Shown in pieces: positions 1 through 6,804 of a stretch of DNA of 11,637 nt. The stretch comes from Chloroflexota bacterium (GTDB taxonomy: Bacteria; Chloroflexota; Dehalococcoidia; JAUQQI01). The stretch covers positions 3,984-15,620 of the forward strand of contig JAUQQI010000070.1 in assembly GCA_030549955.1 (NCBI GenBank). Direction: 5' to 3'. A program made the translations under genes and the position numbers. Below the pieces are notes generated by a model that saw only the letters and a list, made by a program, of their open reading frames with translations, was not told the origin of the DNA and did not search any database. Position 1 is the stretch's first letter. Every line of letters starts with the position of its first letter.

Positions 1-433
1 CGTAGATAGCGTGTACGAGCTCCCCGTAGTCGTCCGGATCGGTGAAGGTCGCGCTCACCCGCCCCTGCGCATCAGCAGTAGCCGTTCCCAGCACAATACG
101 CTTCGGCAGGTACTCGCGGTCGTAGTAGACGACGGTTTCCGGGTGGGACTCGACCTTGAAGCGGCCGTCCCAGGTTTCCCAGACGAATTGGACGGTCTTC
201 CCCGGCGGCAGTCCCTCGGCACGGACCGTGAACGAATCGCCAATGTAGCCTTTGACAGGCTCGACCTGCAGGGGCAGGACCGGAGCCGACGCGCCCGGAC
301 CGGACCCAGTCGGGGAGGGTTGAGGAGGCCCGCTCAGGGCACACCCGGTTAGCAGCACCAGCAGCCCCAGCAGGGACAAACTCCGGGGCACCCGACGGCG
401 TGGCGATTGGCCCGCACGAAGTACTCCGGTCAT
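1..433 (-). CDS. Lipoprotein with Ig-like domain, C-terminus cut by window edge
   Basis: Reading the minus strand from the ATG at 433 gives an open frame of 144 codons that runs off the left edge without a stop. The N-terminus has an arginine-rich start, a hydrophobic stretch (SLSLLGLLVLL) and a lipobox-like LTGCA, so I read it as a lipoprotein anchored at about residue 31. A Pro/Ser/Gly-rich linker follows, then a beta-rich segment with the features VEPVKGYIGDSFTV, GLPPGKTVQFVWET and TATADAQGRVSATF, which looks like an immunoglobulin-type fold. A GGGAGG site lies 8 bases before the ATG. The gene starts 25 bases after the preceding lipoprotein gene and is probably in the same operon. No catalytic or cofactor motif is visible in the part present. 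Function is unknown; an accessory role for the neighbouring electron-transfer module is an inference. The frame is convincing, the fold assignment tentative. Confidence 0.75.
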   Translation of the reverse strand, partial: MTGVLRAGQSPRRRVPRSLSLLGLLVLLTGCALSGPPQPSPTGSGPGASAPVLPLQVEPVKGYIGDSFTVRAEGLPPGKTVQFVWETWDGRFKVESHPETVVYYDREYLPKRIVLGTATADAQGRVSATFTDPDDYGELVHAIY

Positions 434-458
434 GGCCTCAGCCTCCCTTTTCCAAACC

Positions 459-1166
459 TCAGTCAATGATGGTTACCCGGCTGTCGACATTCGGGCCCAC
501 CAGGGCCGGCGGCTTCCAGACCATCGACCGGCCGTCCTTGGTGGTTATGCTGATGGCATAGTCCAGGGCGCCCAGCGGGTAGTCCGGCGGAATGTCCCAG
601 GCGCTGGCCCACATCCAGGGCGCATCGGGGATGCGGCCGGCGCCCCGCTGGCTGAACCGGGCCGTCAGCTCCTCCCCGTGGGGGAGCACCAGCTTTACCG
701 TCGGTTCGTCGGCGTCGGTCAGCCGGCGGCCCGTGGCCATATCGACGACCTCAAACCGCCAGACAATCTTGGTGCCCCGTTTGAAGGTGCCGTTCGGGGC
801 GCAGCCCCGGTCGAACTGGAGGCCGTACTTGCTCACGCCCCCGGCCGTCAGGGTCTCGACGTAGACGTAGAAAGGTCCGACCGGCTCGCGGTAGCTGGCC
901 GGCATGGCCGGCCGCGGGCCGGTAGCCTGGGCTGGGGGAGCCGGGGTCGGGGTCGGCACCGGCTTGGCCCGGAGGACAGTGGTCGTCTGGAATTCGGAAA
1001 CCTGCTTCTGCAGGGCGGCCACCTTTTCCCGCTCCTGGTCAAGCTGCGCTTTCAACGCCTCGTAGTCGCTCCGGGATACGGCCTCCTCGGCACAGGCCGC
1101 AACAATCCCCAGGAGGACAATGGCCACCCCGAGAAGGGTAAGCTTTTTGAGAAGTCCACCGAACAT
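459..1166 (-). CDS. Coiled-coil lipoprotein, function unknown
   Basis: This 235-residue protein has a signal peptide with two lysines, a hydrophobic core and the lipobox VAAC, with Cys25 as the likely lipidated residue. Residues about 31-60 are rich in Glu, Lys, Gln and Leu with heptad-like spacing and probably form a short coiled coil. Residues 69-90 are a Pro/Thr/Ala linker. Residues 95-235 form one compact domain with WRFEVVDMATGRRLTDADEP, PWMWASAWDIPPDYPLGAL and a C-terminal DGRS motif. I remember similar domains in uncharacterised exported proteins beside respiratory oxidoreductases, but cannot name the family. A full AGGAGGTGA ribosome site precedes the ATG; its bases are also the last two codons and stop of the cupredoxin gene. 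That close linkage argues for co-expression with the redox module. It could be a scaffold or assembly factor; no metal-binding cluster is visible, only a single Cys122 in the mature domain. Confidence 0.8.
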   Translation of the reverse strand: MFGGLLKKLTLLGVAIVLLGIVAACAEEAVSRSDYEALKAQLDQEREKVAALQKQVSEFQTTTVLRAKPVPTPTPAPPAQATGPRPAMPASYREPVGPFYVYVETLTAGGVSKYGLQFDRGCAPNGTFKRGTKIVWRFEVVDMATGRRLTDADEPTVKLVLPHGEELTARFSQRGAGRIPDAPWMWASAWDIPPDYPLGALDYAISITTKDGRSMVWKPPALVGPNVDSRVTIID

Positions 1167-1172
1167 AGCTAC

Positions 1173-2153
1173 TCACCTCCTGTGTGATGGCTTTGTCTCC
1201 GCCCCGCTGAGGCCCCGTAGCGCTTCGTAAACGGCCCGAGCCATGGCAGCCCAGACCCCGAGAACCAGGGTCGTGATGGTCAAGGGGCCCCAGTTGTTGG
1301 TCGCCCAGGACCAGGCCGACACTGCCCAGTCCGGCGCCCCGCGGGCCAGAGTAGCAGGCAGGCGGGGAGCCTTCTCGAACCCAACCGGTGCCGGGACGTA
1401 GGCGGCAGGGGGTGTACTCACCTGTCGGATGATTACGGTTTGCTGGCTCTCATCGTAGATGCCCATCCCTTCAAATCGCACCGTGAGTCTGTGCTCGGGC
1501 TGGCCGACGGTCGGCCGATATTCCCAGACGGCGAGCCCCCGGTCGTCAGTCTTAACCCGGCCGACCTCCATCAGGCCCTTTGTCCCGACAAACTCGGTCT
1601 CCAGATAAAACTTCACTTCGGCTTTGGCAACGGGTCCGCCGGATGGGTCCCGGAGCATGACGGTCAGGTCCACACCCTTACCGTCAGTGGTGTCGGCGGA
1701 CGGTGTGACCCTGAGCACCGTCGGGGTGCGGCTCGCCCCGCCGCCTCCGCCCGGCCTGACCTTCAGGACCCCGTTCTGCAGGTACTGGTGAAGCTCGCAG
1801 TCCAGGTCGCACTTGAAGGTAAACGTACCGGACCGGTCAGCGATGAAGCGGATGGTGGCCTCCCGGTGACCGGCGTTGATCTTCTCGGTCTCAAGCCTGT
1901 AGCCTTCGAGGACCATGATGTGCTCTTCCCCAGGATAAGCCTGATGGGCCCAGACGAAGGTGAGTTCCACGAGCTGGCCCTGCTCAACCTCGACGGTGGC
2001 CGGCTTGAAGCCGACGTCCGTCACCTCAACCCGGACCTTCACCGGCGAGTCGGCATGGGCGGCCTGTTTGGGTCCCGGAAGGCCGGGCCAGAACACGGCC
2101 AGGACGGTAACAAAGACGGCAAAAAGCCTCAAGCCGAACACTTTCCTAATCAT
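1173..2153 (-). CDS. Membrane-anchored cupredoxin with Ig-like domain
   Basis: This 326-residue protein has an N-terminal signal peptide (about 1-34) and then a cupredoxin domain (about 38-133) with a cytochrome c oxidase II/NosZ CuA-like pattern. His78 in EEHIMVLEGY and Cys115, Cys119 and His122 in FKCDLDCELHQYL are the candidate ligands. Canonical CuA reads C-x3-C-x3-H-x2-M; this one reads C-x3-C-x2-H and has Leu where Met is expected, so the centre may be a modified CuA or a mononuclear site. After a Gly-rich linker, residues about 143-243 resemble an Ig-like domain (VDLTVMLRDPSGGPVAKAEV, TDDRGLAVWEYRP). A hydrophobic stretch at about 292-308 would anchor the C-terminus in the membrane. 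The start overlaps the end of the NrfD-like gene by 8 bases, indicating translational coupling. Probable role: electron carrier on the outer face of the membrane, receiving electrons from the FeS/NrfD pair (inference). Confidence 0.82.
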   Translation of the reverse strand: MIRKVFGLRLFAVFVTVLAVFWPGLPGPKQAAHADSPVKVRVEVTDVGFKPATVEVEQGQLVELTFVWAHQAYPGEEHIMVLEGYRLETEKINAGHREATIRFIADRSGTFTFKCDLDCELHQYLQNGVLKVRPGGGGGASRTPTVLRVTPSADTTDGKGVDLTVMLRDPSGGPVAKAEVKFYLETEFVGTKGLMEVGRVKTDDRGLAVWEYRPTVGQPEHRLTVRFEGMGIYDESQQTVIIRQVSTPPAAYVPAPVGFEKAPRLPATLARGAPDWAVSAWSWATNNWGPLTITTLVLGVWAAMARAVYEALRGLSGAETKPSHRR

Positions 2154-3483
2154 CCTGACCCCCCATGAGGCTGGGCCCGCCGGTTTCGACCATCAGCTCA
2201 CGCTCTGGTTCGGTCTCCCAGAGGGAGACAATGGGAAAGAGCTTGGCAAAGATGGTTATGACCAGGGCGAAGCCGGCAAAGGACCCAACGGTCACCGCGA
2301 CCTCGGTCAGGGTTGGGATGTAAATGCCCCAGCCGTAGGCGGGCAAGAGCGGGGCCGCCAGGGACGGAACCACGATAATAAACCGTTTAAGCCACATGCC
2401 CACGTTCACCAGCAGGGACGCCCCGAACAGGACGGGAATCGTCCGGGTCCGGGGGTGAACGGCCAGCAGGACAGGCAGGACCTGTCCGGCCAGGAAGCCG
2501 GGCCAGACCAGCCGGCTGTAGCGGCCGAAGAAAACCTCCTCCAGCAGGTCCTTTTCTTCGCCGCCCAGCTTGTAGCCGGTGGTCAGGTACTCGGCGAAGG
2601 TAAAGTAGAAATAGACCATGCCGAACGCCGCCATCAGGTAACCCAGGTAGCGGAAGTGCTGCTCAGTCAAGTAGTCCTCCAGGTGGTAGAGGCGGCGGAT
2701 GATGAACATCAGGGTAATTAGCAGGGCTGTACCGGAGTAAAGGGCTCCGACGACAAAGTATGGGGCGAAGATGGTACTGTTCCAGCCGACCCGGAACGTC
2801 ATGCCGAAGATCCAGCTCACGACCGAGTGGGTCGCAACCCCGATGGGAATCACTACCAGCATCATGACCGTCCCGGCCCACTCAAGGCTTTGGCGCTGTT
2901 CGGACAGTCCCCGCCAGCCGAGGGCCAGCAGCGAGTAAAGCCGGCGGCGGAGGCCCGAAACCCGGCCCTTAAGCTCATCCCGGAGCACGGCCACATCCGG
3001 TATCAGGAAGAGATAAAGATAGAGGGCACTCGCAACCAGGTAAGTCGGGATGACCATCAGGTCCCAGAGCAGGGGCGATTCGAGCCGCCCGAACCGGACC
3101 AGGTTCAGGATACGGTCGGGGCGGCCCATATCGACAACAGGCATGAGGGCGGTCATCAGCAGGGCAGCCACCGTCGAAAGCTCGGCCAGGCGGGTCAGCG
3201 GCCGGCGCCATCCGGCGCCGGTAATCCTGAGGATCGCCGAGATAAACGTCCCCGCCATGCTCAGGCCGCTGAAGAAGACGAAGTTGCTGATATAGAGGCC
3301 CCAGACCACGGCGTCCCGCATGCCGGTGACAACGAGGCCCCGGTTGAGCTGGTTGAGATAGGCCAGCACGCCGGCCCCGAATACCACGAGAAGAAATGCC
3401 AGCCAGAGGTAGTAGACCGGTGTGCTGCGGATAACGGGTTGGAACACGAGTGCTTTAAGCCGCTCGTGTTCAGTCGGGCTCAC
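2146..3483 (-). CDS. NrfD/ActC-like polytopic quinol-interacting membrane protein
   Basis: About ten hydrophobic helices fill this 445-residue protein. Motifs include VWGLYISNFVFFSGLSMAG, MGRPDR, ATHSVVSWIFGM, GWNSTIFAPYFVVGA and MWLKRFIIVVPSL, which match the NrfD/PsrC/DsrP group and look closest to ActC of alternative complex III. Members exchange electrons with the quinone pool and pass them to a partner [4Fe-4S] subunit. I chose the GTG start at 3483, giving a GTGA overlap with the stop of the FeS gene and a GGAGG site 6 bases upstream. An in-frame ATG at 3531 would add 16 Pro/Arg-rich residues, but it has no clear ribosome site and would overlap the FeS gene by 52 bases. The gene lies directly between the FeS protein and the cupredoxin, so a three-part quinol-to-copper-protein chain is plausible. 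Which quinone and which direction cannot be read from the sequence. Confidence 0.9.
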   Translation of the reverse strand: MSPTEHERLKALVFQPVIRSTPVYYLWLAFLLVVFGAGVLAYLNQLNRGLVVTGMRDAVVWGLYISNFVFFSGLSMAGTFISAILRITGAGWRRPLTRLAELSTVAALLMTALMPVVDMGRPDRILNLVRFGRLESPLLWDLMVIPTYLVASALYLYLFLIPDVAVLRDELKGRVSGLRRRLYSLLALGWRGLSEQRQSLEWAGTVMMLVVIPIGVATHSVVSWIFGMTFRVGWNSTIFAPYFVVGALYSGTALLITLMFIIRRLYHLEDYLTEQHFRYLGYLMAAFGMVYFYFTFAEYLTTGYKLGGEEKDLLEEVFFGRYSRLVWPGFLAGQVLPVLLAVHPRTRTIPVLFGASLLVNVGMWLKRFIIVVPSLAAPLLPAYGWGIYIPTLTEVAVTVGSFAGFALVITIFAKLFPIVSLWETEPERELMVETGGPSLMGGQDD

Positions 3484-4364
3484 TGGTGGCCTCCGTGGGG
3501 GTTCTCCAGGGTCGCCCCGAGCTCCTGCCATGAACGCGGTTTCTTCGGGGTGCGGGTATCACGAACGTCCCGCCCGTATTCCTGGCCGTGGCCGGGGACG
3601 TACCAGACCCGAGGCCGGGTGCCCAGCTCCTCCCGGAGCCGGAAGGCGTGGTTCTCGGCCAGAAAGGTTGAGAGCTGGACCACCTCCTTGCCGTTAGTTG
3701 CCACATCCTCGGTGAGGTCGCCCAGATAGATCGCGAACATCGGGCAGGCCTGAGCGCAGGCGGGCAGTTTCCCATTCTGGGTTCGATGGGCGCAGAGCAT
3801 GCATTTTTCGACCGTGCCCTTCAGGTGAGGAACCGGGTATTCGGGCCGGTAGTCGGCGAAGAGGGCACCGGGCGGGTTTTCCGGCTGCCCCCAGTTGAAG
3901 ACCCGGGCCCCGTAGGGGCAGGCGGCCATGCAGAGGCGGCAGCCGATACACCGCCGGTGGTCAATCAGAACGACGCCCTCCTCATTGTGGTAGCTGGCCC
4001 CGACCGGACACACCCGGACGCAAGGGGCGTTTTCGCACTGCATGCACGGGCGGGGCAGGAAGTAGGTGTGGCCGGTCAGATCCTTCATCTCAAGGACCCG
4101 AATCCACTCCTGGCCCCTGGGCACGAAGTGCTCGACGTTGCAGGCCTCAACGCACTGGGGCGGCTTGCCAGTTGTCACGCACCCTTCGCACTTGCGGAGG
4201 TCAATGACCAGAACCCACTGCCGCCGGCGGGTTGACCGTGACCGGCTATCTGCTGAAGGCTGGGATAGGCCGCCTGCCCCGATGAGGGCAGGCGCGGCCA
4301 AGCCGGCCACCACCCCACCTGCTGCCTTGAACAACTGGCGACGGGAAACTTTATTTTGGCTCAT
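3480..4364 (-). CDS. Tat-exported four-cluster [4Fe-4S] electron-transfer subunit (NrfC/PsrB/ActB-like)
   Basis: This 294-residue protein begins with a twin-arginine signal (SRRQLFK at residues 7-13, then a hydrophobic stretch), so it should be exported folded with its clusters. Sixteen cysteines fall in four ferredoxin-type groups: C59/62/71/75, C107/110/115/119, C139/142/145/149 and C188/191/203/207. This is the four-cluster dicluster-repeat pattern of the DmsB/PsrB/NrfC family. Such subunits conduct electrons between an NrfD-type membrane partner, encoded immediately downstream, and a catalytic subunit, usually a molybdopterin enzyme. None is encoded upstream, because this is the first gene of its operon; one might lie beyond the left edge. 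The ATG at 4364 has GAGGA 9 bases upstream. The upstream 180 bp are shared with the divergent response regulator. The family call is firm; the physiological partner is not known. Confidence 0.93.
   Translation of the reverse strand: MSQNKVSRRQLFKAAGGVVAGLAAPALIGAGGLSQPSADSRSRSTRRRQWVLVIDLRKCEGCVTTGKPPQCVEACNVEHFVPRGQEWIRVLEMKDLTGHTYFLPRPCMQCENAPCVRVCPVGASYHNEEGVVLIDHRRCIGCRLCMAACPYGARVFNWGQPENPPGALFADYRPEYPVPHLKGTVEKCMLCAHRTQNGKLPACAQACPMFAIYLGDLTEDVATNGKEVVQLSTFLAENHAFRLREELGTRPRVWYVPGHGQEYGRDVRDTRTPKKPRSWQELGATLENPHGGHQ
3490..3494 (-). promoter_or_regulatory. Ribosome binding site fixing the GTG start of the NrfD-like gene
   Basis: GGAGG on the minus strand lies 6 bases before the GTG at 3483. 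It sits inside the end of the FeS gene and supports coupled translation from the GTGA overlap rather than the upstream ATG. Confidence 0.8.
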
Positions 4365-4429
4365 CTTGCCGGGTCCTCAGCATCTTCCCACCTAAGGCTA
4401 GCCCCGGCGACCGTCTCGGTGGGTCCGAT

Positions 4430-4457
4430 TAGATACGTACGAAGCTGTCAGTATCTA
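4430..4457. repeat. 7-bp inverted repeat, candidate operator
   Basis: TAGATAC at 4430-4436 is matched by its reverse complement GTATCTA at 4451-4457, with a 14-base spacer. The half-site centres are 21 bases apart, about two helical turns, which suits a dimeric regulator on one face of the DNA. It lies between the divergent transcription units, about 70 bases before the FeS gene start and about 90 before the regulator start. Binding by the adjacent response regulator is an inference, and a 7-bp repeat could be chance. Confidence 0.4.
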
Positions 4458-4533
4458 TGCCTACAGCCCCGGTGCGCAGGGATCCCGACACCCCTCTCCC
4501 AGTCGGTGCCCGGCGGAACCTATACTTGAGAGG

Positions 4534-4538
4534 GGAGG
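4534..4538 (+). promoter_or_regulatory. Ribosome binding site fixing the TTG start of the response regulator
   Basis: GGAGG within AGGGGAGGTGG lies 6 bases before the TTG at 4545. The next in-frame TTG, at 4551, would be 12 bases away, so 4545 is preferred. Confidence 0.75.
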
Positions 4539-4544
4539 TGGAGT

Positions 4545-5213
4545 TTGGAGTTGATTCGCGTACTTGTGGCCGATGACCACCCCCTGTTCCGGGCGGGGGT
4601 CCGCGACCGCCTCACGGCGGTCGACCGCTGTATCCAGGTCGTTGGCGAAGCCGGGGACGGGGAGACGGCAGCGGAACTGGCTGAAAGGCTGCGCCCCCAT
4701 GTTGTGGTCATGGACATCGCCATGCCCCGGCTGAACGGCATCGAGGCTACCCGCCGCATAAAGGCCCGGTGCCCGGAAGTGGCGGTCCTGGTCCTGACGG
4801 TTTACGACTACGAGCAGTACGTTTATGCTCTCCTGGAAGCTGGGGCTGCCGGGTACCTGCTGAAAACCGTCGACGTGGCCGAACTGGCCCGGGCCATTCG
4901 CCAGGTTTACGAGGGCGAATCGGTCTTGAGCCCGCCGATCGCCCGCAAGGTTCTGGCACACTTCACCTCCCCGGGTCTTATGGCAAGCCGGGCGAAGGTC
5001 TGGGGCCACCTTTCCGAGCGGGAACAGGAGGTTCTCCAGCTGGCGGCCCGGGGCCTGAGCAACAAGGAGATCGCCCGGCAGCTGGGAGTCGGACTCCGAA
5101 CTGTCCACACCTATTTCCGGCGGGTCTTTGACAAGCTGGGGGTTGCTTCCCGGACCGAGGCCGTCGTTTACGCCCTGCGCCGGGGCTGGCTCCACCTGGA
5201 GGACCTGGGGTGA
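4545..5213 (+). CDS. NarL/LuxR-family response regulator
   Basis: This 222-residue transcription regulator has a receiver domain (about 3-120) with acidic pocket Asp10/Asp11, phospho-acceptor Asp57 in VVVMDIAMPRLNG, Thr85 and Lys107. A LuxR-type helix-turn-helix follows at about 155-213 (LSEREQEVLQLAARGLSNKE, then RTVHTYFRRVFDKLGV). It would be phosphorylated by the kinase encoded next and would bind DNA as a dimer. The TTG start is set by a strong GGAGG 6 bases upstream. The gene is divergent from the FeS/NrfD/cupredoxin operon, and the pair is flanked on the other side by the nos operon, so one or both respiratory operons are the likely targets. The family assignment is firm. The signal and the target genes are inference, although NarL relatives often control anaerobic respiration. 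Confidence 0.93.
   Translation: MELIRVLVADDHPLFRAGVRDRLTAVDRCIQVVGEAGDGETAAELAERLRPHVVVMDIAMPRLNGIEATRRIKARCPEVAVLVLTVYDYEQYVYALLEAGAAGYLLKTVDVAELARAIRQVYEGESVLSPPIARKVLAHFTSPGLMASRAKVWGHLSEREQEVLQLAARGLSNKEIARQLGVGLRTVHTYFRRVFDKLGVASRTEAVVYALRRGWLHLEDLG
5198..5202 (+). promoter_or_regulatory. Ribosome binding site for the kinase GTG start
   Basis: GGAGG lies 7 bases before the GTG at 5210, inside the last codons of the response regulator. It supports the GTGA stop/start overlap. Confidence 0.75.
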
Positions 5214-6796
5214 CGATAACCTTGACAGAACAGGTTGGCAGCTTAAAGTCTTTGACTGAACGCGGCCGGGCCTTTGCCCGGCTCTTTCGCCAGAGGCTCC
5301 GGGACCGGCGCTTCTGGGTCGTCCAGGCGCTGGTTCTCTTTATCACGGGCGGCCACCACCTCGTCGAATTCGGTGGATTTTTCGGCCAGCACGAGGCCCT
5401 GGCCTTTGTCCCGGTCTCCTTTTACCTGATCCCGGTCCTGTACGCCGCCCTCCACTTCGGGATGGGGGGCGCTTTGCCGACGGCCCTCTGGAGCGCCGTG
5501 CTGGCCGTGCCCAATGCGTTCCTGTGGCACGGTCCCACCGAACGGCTGGGCGAGTTCTTTCAGATAACCATCACCGTCATCGTGGCCATCCTCGTGGCCC
5601 AGCGGGTTGAAGGCGAGGCCCGAGCCAGGCAGAATGCCGAGCAGATGAGCCGCCGGCTGATGCTTCTGAACGCGACGGCCGCGGCCGCCAGCCGCCGGCT
5701 TGAGCCCGCCGGGATCGTCGCCGACGTCCTCGGGGTCTTCCTGCGGGAGAGCCGGACCGACGCCGTCTGGCTGGCCTCGGCCGCCGACAATCCCGACATT
5801 CCGGCCCTCACGGTCCGGGGTCCGGAGGGCGAGCTTCCCGCCGAGCTTGAAGCCATCATCCGGCAGGTGGCTCAGGATGGGCGGCCGCGCCTTATTCAGG
5901 AGTGGACCGATGGCTGGCCCGGGAATCACCTCAGAAGTGCGGCTGTGGTTCCCGTCCGGGTGGGCGACCGGATCATTGGGGTACTGGGCATCTTCAGCCG
6001 CTGCTGGCCGCTTTCGGCCGACGACGTGGGTCTACTCGAAGCGGTAGCCCGCCAGCTGACGGTCGCCCTGGATAACTCCCGCCACTACCAGGAGGCACGG
6101 AAGGCCCTTGACGAACTGATGGTTGCCCAGAAGAACCTGCGGACCTACCTGCGGATGGCTGTCCAGGCCCAGGAGGAAGAGCGCAAGCGGCTGGCCCGGG
6201 AGCTCCACGACGATACGATCCAGTCCCTGGTTGTGATGAAAGCCACCCTCGATAAGGTCATGGCATCGAAGGGTCTGCCGGCCGCCGTCCGGAATGAGCT
6301 TGACGCCTTGAGAGGATTAATACAAGGGGCCATTCGGGATGTGCGAAGGTTTTGCCAGGACCTCCGTCCGTCGCTGTTGGATGACCTGGGTCTGGTCCAG
6401 GCCGTGGACTGGTGCCTGGCCGACCTGGAGCGCCGCACCGGCATCGGTACCCGACTTTGGGTGGAGGGTGAGCCCCGCCGGCTCGGTTCTGAGGCTGAGG
6501 TAGCCGTCTACCGGATCATCCAGGAAGCCCTCCGCAATGTCGAAAAGCACGCCCGGGCAACCCTGGTCGAAGTTGCCATCGGCTTCAGCCCCGACTGCTT
6601 GCGGGTAAAGGTTGCCGACAACGGCTGCGGCTTCGTGCCAGCAGAGGTGCTCGGCGGTCAGGCGAACGGCCAGGGTCTCGGTTTGCTGGGGATGCAGGAA
6701 CGGGCCCGGCTGGTGGGTGGGAGTCTCCACGTCGAAAGTGAGCCCAGCCAGGGAACCACGGTAACCCTGAGCCTGCCGGTCGGTCCGGCCTGCTAG
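5210..6796 (+). CDS. NarX/DegS-type membrane sensor histidine kinase with GAF domain
   Basis: This 528-residue kinase has about four membrane helices near its N-terminus (roughly 35-48, 63-82, 86-103, 114-131) with only short loops, so sensing is probably within or near the membrane. A GAF-like domain spans about 152-289 (AAVVPVRVGDRIIGVLGIFS). The HisKA_3 dimerisation domain carries phospho-acceptor His333 in ARELHDDTIQSL. The HATPase_c domain shows the N box IIQEALRNVEKHA (Asn443), the G1 box DNGCGF (470-475) and the G2 region GQGLGLLGM. This kinase class pairs with NarL-type regulators, as here. The GTG start at 5210 overlaps the regulator stop as GTGA with GGAGG 7 bases upstream, so the two are co-translated. 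No haem ligand pair, iron-sulfur cysteine cluster or periplasmic NarX P-box is recognisable, so the ligand (quinone state, NO, N2O or other) is unknown. Confidence 0.92.
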   Translation: MTITLTEQVGSLKSLTERGRAFARLFRQRLRDRRFWVVQALVLFITGGHHLVEFGGFFGQHEALAFVPVSFYLIPVLYAALHFGMGGALPTALWSAVLAVPNAFLWHGPTERLGEFFQITITVIVAILVAQRVEGEARARQNAEQMSRRLMLLNATAAAASRRLEPAGIVADVLGVFLRESRTDAVWLASAADNPDIPALTVRGPEGELPAELEAIIRQVAQDGRPRLIQEWTDGWPGNHLRSAAVVPVRVGDRIIGVLGIFSRCWPLSADDVGLLEAVARQLTVALDNSRHYQEARKALDELMVAQKNLRTYLRMAVQAQEEERKRLARELHDDTIQSLVVMKATLDKVMASKGLPAAVRNELDALRGLIQGAIRDVRRFCQDLRPSLLDDLGLVQAVDWCLADLERRTGIGTRLWVEGEPRRLGSEAEVAVYRIIQEALRNVEKHARATLVEVAIGFSPDCLRVKVADNGCGFVPAEVLGGQANGQGLGLLGMQERARLVGGSLHVESEPSQGTTVTLSLPVGPAC

Positions 6797-6804
6797 GGGG
6801 GCCT

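Larger units (their letters stand above)
4365..4544. promoter_or_regulatory. Divergent intergenic control region
   Basis: These 180 bases separate the FeS-led operon (minus) from the response regulator (plus) and must hold promoters for both, or for one with read-through. It is more AT-rich around 4424-4460 than the flanking genes and contains an inverted repeat there. I see no convincing TTGACA/TATAAT pair in either direction. A TATACT at 4521-4526 is too close to the ribosome site to be a normal -10 for the regulator gene. Confidence 0.6.

Noticed and set aside
11..352. 113-codon plus-strand frame near the left edge
   Set aside because: It lies opposite the lipoprotein frame, which has a signal peptide, lipobox and a good ribosome site; the plus-strand product has none of these.
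2827..3729. 300-codon plus-strand frame opposite the NrfD-like gene
   Set aside because: Antisense shadow rich in Pro, Glu, Gln and His, without a ribosome site or recognisable fold; the minus strand has convincing membrane and FeS proteins.
4521..4526. TATACT as a -10 box for the response regulator
   Set aside because: It would put the transcript start at the ribosome site about 11 bases before the TTG, and no -35-like hexamer lies 16-18 bases upstream.
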